This document shows, piece after piece, positions 63,501-64,000 of a stretch of 64,000 nucleotides of DNA. Numbering within the stretch: the stretch's first letter is position 1; the number at the start of each line of letters is the position of its first letter. The translations under genes were made by a program, and so were the position numbers. Source of the stretch: Penelope pileata (taxonomy: Eukaryota > Chordata > Aves > Galliformes > Cracidae); the NCBI GenBank assembly GCA_013396635.1, contig WBMW01003274.1:236701-300700 (forward strand), written 5' to 3'. The notes below the pieces were generated by a model that ran no database searches, was not told where the DNA came from, and saw only the letters and a list, made by a program, of their open reading frames with translations.

Positions 63501-64000
63501 TGCATGTATTTTATCTGAGCTTTCCCACAGAGCTCTGCAATGCCTGTGCTGATTTAAGGGGTCACAGCAGGAAGTGATCCAGCAGAACTGAGCTTGGCAC
63601 TAATGGAAGTCCCTAGAAGTCTTACGGATAATTTGGTATTATTTGGCTTCAGTCAGCAGGCATTATGCTCCTCTTCCTCTCCTCCTGCTCCTCAGGGCTG
63701 GCTGAGCTCTGCCAGCTAAGATACAACAAGGTGATGCCAGTAGTCAGTCCCCTTTCCACTCTGTGGAGTTTGGTGCCTTCATTAATGCTGTCACTCTGTG
63801 ACCTAGGGTCACTCTGATGAAAAATGAATGTCTACAGATGTGTGACCAGATTTGGAGAGTTCTCCACACACAGTTTGCACAGGACTAGCAACAAAAGCAA
63901 ACAAAGTAACATCAGGCTCAAAGCTTGGAAAACACATTTATGCATGTTTCCCCTTCAGGCTGCTGTACATCTTCATTTATGAAGAAAAAAATCCCATACC
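21470..64000 (-). CDS. IQCA1: IQCA1 (DRC11), IQ motif and AAA domain protein, 3' half
   Basis: Eleven exons on the minus strand, from 60811 down to the stop codon at 21470-21472, join in frame to encode the C-terminal 437 residues; the family protein is about 820 residues, so the 5' half lies right of the window. In order, the part present holds a charged linker with EGWKMAPS, a coiled-coil Lys/Glu segment (ELIKEEKRKEVEEEIRVQ, VDELMQQKLENLKLAVD), a lysine-rich stretch, the TIDSLYRELVEEG helix, the pre-AAA segment EYSYLGTTLHQ, and a AAA domain (P-loop GPTGVGKK, Walker B-like VVWIGDTE, sensor-like VGTSDRPFDA, PRPDYASRF). A basic tail ends KAKKK. IQCA1 is DRC11 of the nexin-dynein regulatory complex, which links outer doublets and regulates dynein in motile cilia. 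The exon reading rests on consistent phases and family motifs. Confidence 0.94.
21557..25149 (-). other. IQCA1 last intron
   Basis: A 3.6 kb intron with a plus-strand CR1 fragment at 22725-22942. A 158-codon open frame on the minus strand at 21629-22105 has no recognisable domain and is probably chance. Nothing else was seen. Confidence 0.7.
22725..22942 (+). mobile_element. CR1 LINE 3' fragment
   Basis: Carries GGTGATGCATTGGAACAGGC, GGAGGTGGTGGAGTCACCGT and the terminus TTAATGATTCTACGATTC. It lies in the last intron of IQCA1, antisense to the gene. Confidence 0.88.
25150..25388 (-). CDS. IQCA1: IQCA1 exon j (AAA lid)
   Basis: A 239-base exon, phase 1 in and phase 0 out, with acceptor GCCGAGCAG and donor AAG/GTGATG. 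It encodes LWRHIILQHGG, CLAKLSDGFTQGRIVRAVH, LSELRLLQMARRPLRTAEF and ends NQEEETFK. This is the small helical lid of the AAA module. It is unusually GC-rich for this half of the window. Confidence 0.94.
25389..28515 (-). other. IQCA1 GC-AG intron
   Basis: A 3.1 kb intron between exons i and j with a GC donor (28515-28514) and an AG acceptor (25390-25389). It is AT-rich single-copy sequence; no repeats or further exons were recognised. Confidence 0.7.
28516..28693 (-). CDS. IQCA1: IQCA1 exon i (sensor 1 region; GC donor)
   Basis: A 178-base exon, phase 0 in and phase 1 out. It encodes ISPKRLEKMLPKFLKALK, then APDRVLLVGTSDRPFDANIK and PFCKVYQKIILIPRPDYASRF. The sensor-1 position reads GTSDRP, with Asp where AAA proteins usually have Asn. 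The exon ends TTTG followed by GCAAGT, so the donor dinucleotide is GC; only this junction keeps the frame into exon j (V-LWRHII). Confidence 0.93.
28694..32090 (-). other. IQCA1 intron between exons h and i
   Basis: A 3.4 kb intron. It contains the longest well-preserved CR1 fragment of the window (30394-30885, plus strand). The remaining sequence is AT-rich and unremarkable. Confidence 0.7.
30394..30885 (+). mobile_element. CR1 LINE 3' part, best preserved copy
   Basis: A 492-base fragment covering the end of the CR1 ORF2 and the 3' untranslated tail. A continuous open frame (30438-30782) reads DGERLRELGLFSLEKRRLRG, DIRKNFFSERVVRHWNGLP and REVVESPS before its stop. The copy ends with about three ATTCTATG-type units (GATTCTATGATTCTATGATT). 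It is 5' truncated and not autonomous. Confidence 0.92.
32091..32177 (-). CDS. IQCA1: IQCA1 exon h (Walker B region)
   Basis: An 87-base, phase 0-0 exon with acceptor TTCCCTTAG and donor CGG/GTGAGG. It encodes VARQLQPSVVWIGDTEKTFY and KTVPKAEER. The VVWIGDTE stretch sits where Walker B is expected, but it does not show the usual hhhhDE spacing. The exon has no ATG and is absent from methionine-based ORF lists. Confidence 0.92.
37700..38130 (-). mobile_element. Old, diverged CR1 LINE copy
   Basis: Recognised from order-conserved blocks: CACCCTGCTCAAAGTGGAGT, CAGGACTGTGTCC, CCTCTCTGGGCAAGTTCTTC, CTGCCTCTTGTCCTGCCACT and TTCTCTTCTTAAGCTGAACA. The terminal repeat is not recognisable. The boundaries are approximate. 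Confidence 0.7.
39140..39230. repeat. Alternating TATA/TGCATA tract
   Basis: Alternating purine-pyrimidine sequence with GTACATATATATG, GTACATATATAG and TATGCATACGCATAC blocks, partly self-complementary. Confidence 0.6.
40500..40699 (-). CDS. IQCA1: IQCA1 exon g (P-loop of AAA domain)
   Basis: A 200-base exon, phase 1 in and phase 0 out, with acceptor TTTTTACAG and donor AAG/GTACTG. It encodes HEKAPLVKALLLAGPTGVGK followed by KMLVHAICTE, TGANLFNLSASNIAGKYPGK and a helix ending MVLK. The Walker A motif GPTGVGKK is at 40623-40646. The usual Ser/Thr after the P-loop lysine is replaced by a second lysine, which I believe is shared with other IQCA1 proteins. Confidence 0.96.
40700..43405 (-). other. 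IQCA1 intron between exons f and g
   Basis: A 2.7 kb intron of ordinary sequence; no repeat or exon was recognised. Confidence 0.65.
43406..43513 (-). CDS. IQCA1: IQCA1 exon f (pre-AAA EYSYLGTTL segment)
   Basis: A 108-base, phase 1-1 exon with acceptor CCCTGCAG and donor TTAG/GTAAGA. It encodes EYSYLGTTLHQAGVEPMPSL followed by ADVRQLVTLYGILPL, a strongly conserved IQCA1 block just before the P-loop exon. Confidence 0.95.
43514..45999 (-). other. IQCA1 intron between exons e and f
   Basis: A 2.5 kb intron; nothing recognisable beyond short A-rich tracts near 44020-44045. Confidence 0.65.
46000..46082 (-). CDS. IQCA1: IQCA1 exon e (TIDSLYRELVEEG helix)
   Basis: An 83-base exon, phase 2 in and phase 1 out, with acceptor GTCCACAG and donor GTTG/GTAAGG. 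It encodes TIDSLYRELVEEGVLIKAKA and VNLSDYV, the segment leading into the AAA module of IQCA1. It has no ATG. Confidence 0.9.
46083..48372 (-). other. IQCA1 intron between exons d and e
   Basis: A 2.3 kb intron. There is an A tract near 48352-48365 beside the exon d donor. Nothing else was seen. Confidence 0.65.
48373..48425 (-). CDS. IQCA1: IQCA1 exon d (short Lys-rich exon)
   Basis: A 53-base exon, phase 0 in and phase 2 out, with acceptor TCTTCAG and donor CAG/GTAAAG. It starts with six lysine codons, then ISEIEEELTPD and two bases of an arginine codon completed by exon e. It is too short for an ORF track; the LTPDR-TIDSLYREL junction fits the family. Confidence 0.87.
48426..54297 (-). 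other. IQCA1 intron between exons c and d
   Basis: A 5.9 kb intron, AT-rich in its right half. No interspersed repeat or exon was recognised. Confidence 0.65.
54298..54393 (-). CDS. IQCA1: IQCA1 exon c (coiled coil into Lys-rich tract)
   Basis: A 96-base, phase 0-0 exon with acceptor CTGGATAG and donor AAG/GTAAGA. It encodes VDELMQQKLENLKLAVDGEK followed by a basic stretch KKKKGRKSEK. It lies only 213 bases downstream of exon b. Confidence 0.93.
54607..54713 (-). CDS. IQCA1: IQCA1 exon b (charged coiled coil)
   Basis: A 107-base exon, phase 1 in and phase 0 out, with donor CAG/GTAAGC. It encodes IWQNRDEG, then DHDPELIKEEKRKEVEEE and IRVQ. Two AG acceptors lie 11 bases apart, at 54714-54715 and 54703-54704. 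Only the upstream one (exon start 54713) keeps the frame with the preceding exon and supplies the conserved IW before NRDE. Confidence 0.93.
54714..60735 (-). other. IQCA1 intron between exons a and b
   Basis: A 6.0 kb intron with a diverged minus-strand CR1 fragment at 60187-60345. The remainder shows nothing recognisable. Confidence 0.65.
60187..60345 (-). mobile_element. Diverged CR1-like fragment
   Basis: Starts CACAGAATCACTGAACACCC with GTTGAAAGGGACCCAAGAG and GTCCAACTCCTGACTC, a weak but ordered match to a reverse-complement CR1 3' end. Confidence 0.65.
60736..60811 (-). CDS. IQCA1: IQCA1 exon a (EGWKMAPS segment)
   Basis: A 76-base exon with acceptor AATCTAG above 60811 and donor AAAG/GTCAGT below 60736; phase 0 in, phase 1 out. 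It encodes EEDEGWKMAPSNFIPIIEEG followed by NSQYK, a conserved IQCA1 block. It has no ATG, so it is missed by methionine-based ORF calls. This is the most 5' IQCA1 exon in the window. Confidence 0.88.
60812..64000 (-). other. IQCA1 intron upstream of exon a (continues off window)
   Basis: At least 3.2 kb. I searched the minus strand for the IQ-motif or basic-linker exons of IQCA1 and did not recognise any, so the upstream exons are taken to lie beyond 64000. Confidence 0.6.

Noticed and set aside
63200..63505. 101-codon minus-strand frame near the right edge, considered as an upstream IQCA1 exon
   Set aside because: It shows no similarity to the IQ-motif or linker region and no fitting splice sites.

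Overview
The window is vertebrate nuclear DNA, most likely from a bird and probably a galliform. It has spliced genes with long introns, no bacterial-style gene packing, and at least a dozen CR1 LINE fragments, several ending in the avian-type ATTCTATG tail. Base composition is ordinary for an avian autosome. No CRISPR array, rRNA, tRNA, insertion sequence or operon was found.

Two protein-coding genes, both on the minus strand, account for all the coding sequence I can support. The left one (about 1-10,780) is ASB18, an ankyrin-repeat and SOCS-box protein. Four coding exons (10526-10760, 9405-9672, 1733-2231, 829-942) join in frame to give 372 codons. The last exon, with the SOCS box, lies beyond the left edge. 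Its promoter carries a TATA box at 10805-10812 and a MEF2-type site at 10845-10854.

An intergenic stretch of about 10 kb (10,900-20,990) contains CR1 fragments and AT-rich single-copy DNA. To its right is the 3' half of IQCA1 (DRC11), an IQ-motif/AAA-domain protein of the axonemal nexin-dynein regulatory complex. Eleven exons between 60811 and 21470 encode the last 437 residues and the stop codon. All splice phases agree, and one intron appears to use a GC-AG pair (donor at 28514-28515). The 5' half of IQCA1 lies beyond the right edge. The order ASB18-IQCA1 on one strand matches the order I know from the human 2q37 region, where GBX2 and ACKR3 flank the pair.

The rest is intron and intergenic DNA. 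It includes the CR1 copies, one decayed hAT/Charlie-type DNA transposon (8098-8958) with recognisable terminal inverted repeats, a probable 8-bp target duplication and a frameshifted transposase tail, and a few simple repeats. The two genes are not known to work together: ASB proteins recruit substrates to a Cullin-5 ubiquitin ligase, while IQCA1 is a structural and regulatory ciliary protein. I found no convincing new biological system. The observations most worth checking are the GC-AG intron, the two nested CR1 end insertions with short flanking duplications, the compact muscle-type ASB18 promoter, and the degenerate ATPase motifs of IQCA1.
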